NCBI RefSeq assembly: GCF_038502225.1
Contig: NC_091293.1
Span: 9,957,253-10,021,252, forward strand
DNA: 64,000 bases
Source of the DNA: Cherax quadricarinatus
Taxonomy: Eukaryota; Arthropoda; Malacostraca; Decapoda; Parastacidae
Direction: 5' to 3'
This document shows, piece by piece, positions 62,981-64,000 of this stretch (positions are counted from its first letter, which is position 1; every line of letters starts with the position of its first letter). The translations under genes were made by a program, and so were the position numbers. Below the pieces are notes generated by a model that worked only from the letters and a program-made list of their open reading frames with translations, was not told where the DNA came from and made no database searches.

Positions 62981-64000
62981 ACCACAGTCTTAGAAAAGAA
63001 GTTGAAGGTACGGTATACAAATGCAGATGGAATAACAAATAAGTATGAGGAGTGGCACGAAAGAATCAAGGAGACATCCCCAGACATAATAGCACTCACA
63101 GAAACAAAACTCACCAGAATAATAACAGATTCAATCTTTCCACCCGGATATCAAATCTTCAGGAAAGACAGAGGGAGGAGAGGGGGAGGAGGAGTTGCAC
63201 TGCTCATTAAAAGCCAGTGGGGTTTTGAGAAAATGGAAGGAATGGATGGCATGGGTGAAAGGGACTACTTAGTAGGAACAATCCAGTCTGAGGGACATAA
63301 GGTGATAATTGCAGTAATGTACAACCCACCACAGAACTGCAGGAGACCAAGAGAAGAATACGATGAGAGCAACAGAGCCATGGTCGACACACTAGCCGAG
63401 GTGGCCAGGAGAGCACACGTGGGGGGAGCAAAGTTACTAGTTATGGGTGATTTCAATCACAAGGAGATTGACTGGGAAAACCTGGAGCCCCATGGGGGTT
63501 CCGAAACATGGAGAGCCAAGATGATGGATGTAGTACTGGAAAACCTCATGCATCAACATGTTAGAGACACTACCAGAGAGAGAGGAGAAGATGAACCAGC
63601 AAGACTGGACCTTGTATTCACCTTGAGTAGTTCAGACATCGAGGATATCTTGTATGAAAGGCCCCTGGGAGCTAGTGATCATGTGGTTCTGTGCTTCGAC
63701 TACATAGTTGAGCTCCAAGTGGAGAGAGTAGCAGGAATAGGATGGGAAAAACCAAACTACAAAAGGGGGAACTACTCAGGCATGAGGAACTTCCTTCAAA
63801 ACATTCAGTGGGAGAGGGAACTGACAGGAAAACCAGTACAAGAAATGATGGACTATGTGGCAACAAAATGCAAGGAGGCAGAGGAGAGGTTTGTTCCCAA
63901 GGGAAACAGGAATAATGGGAAGAACAGAACGAGTCCTTGGTTCACCCAAAGGTGTAGGGAGGCAAAAACTAGGTGTACTAGAGAATGGAAAAGGTACAGA
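62981..64000 (+). CDS. CR1-like LINE ORF2, 5' part, cut by window edge (copy C)
   Basis: Open to the right edge. Translation from about 62981 gives the AP-type endonuclease (ALTETKL, MGDFNHKEIDWENL, LGASDHVVL) and the start of the linker to reverse transcriptase (RNNGKNRTSPWFTQRCREAK). The frame is open from 62480, inside ORF1, but has no ATG before 63233, which is within the endonuclease. Copy A has an ATG at the equivalent of 62984-62990, lost here. The rest lies outside the window. Confidence 0.9.

Overview
This is a eukaryotic window made almost entirely of transposable elements and long minisatellites. I recognise no host protein-coding gene, rRNA or intact tRNA gene. The mix of BEL/Pao and Gypsy LTR elements, CR1-like, Jockey/I-like and RTE-like LINEs, Penelope-like, hAT and Tigger elements, plus long (CA)n and (TA)n tracts, fits a large, repeat-rich arthropod genome. 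Several 3' tails look like repeats I associate with decapod crustaceans (crayfish, lobster, shrimp). That assignment rests on recall and was not searched.

Layout. 1-4365: GC-rich array with a 14-bp unit that turns into a 15-bp unit near its right end. 4583-4676: tRNA-like inverted repeat. 4845-7535: 24-bp minisatellite, abutting a decayed CR1-like LINE fragment (7536-8358, minus). 9093-18783: hAT element split by a nearly intact 8.5-kb BEL/Pao retrotransposon (9678-18187, minus). 19227-20048: SINE-like and other short repeats. 20322-24668: complete, apparently intact Gypsy element whose primer-binding site is complementary to its own LTR. 25149-30478: CR1-like LINE with two tandem 557-bp 5' monomers and two long ORFs. 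30481-36048: Gypsy-type LTR element that keeps only an integrase ORF behind a 3-kb AT-rich leader. 36244-37165: 5'-truncated, almost identical copy of the CR1-like LINE. 37178 to about 45380: Jockey/I-like LINE (minus) with its own tandem 5' monomers, interrupted by a complete 1,128-bp hAT copy. 45512-48035: SINE-like piece and LINE fragments. 48129-50949: 21/22-bp minisatellite. 51301-52703: RTE-like LINE between two (TA)n tracts. 52850-54545: Penelope-like GIY-YIG fragment split by a Tigger element. 54691-61011: Gypsy element (minus) lacking protease and integrase. 61842-64000: a second CR1-like LINE running off the right edge.

How the parts relate. Several insertions can be ordered directly from target-site duplications (TSDs). 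BEL went into hAT copy 1 (5-bp TSD, with the empty site preserved in hAT copy 2). hAT copy 2 went into the 5' region of the Jockey-like LINE (8-bp TSD). Tigger went into a Penelope-like coding region (TA TSD). Low LTR divergence (BEL about 5 differences in 1,009 bp, Gypsy 1 about 2 in 339 bp, by eye) and the near identity of two CR1-like LINE copies point to recent activity.

The best candidate for something worth describing is Gypsy 1. The 18 nt starting one base after its 5' LTR are the exact reverse complement of 18 nt inside the LTR, and that LTR segment starts 30 nt downstream of a TATA-like box. This is the layout expected for self-primed (Tf1/sushi-type) reverse transcription. The long repetitive reading frames in the minisatellites are best read as consequences of unit length and composition, not as genes.
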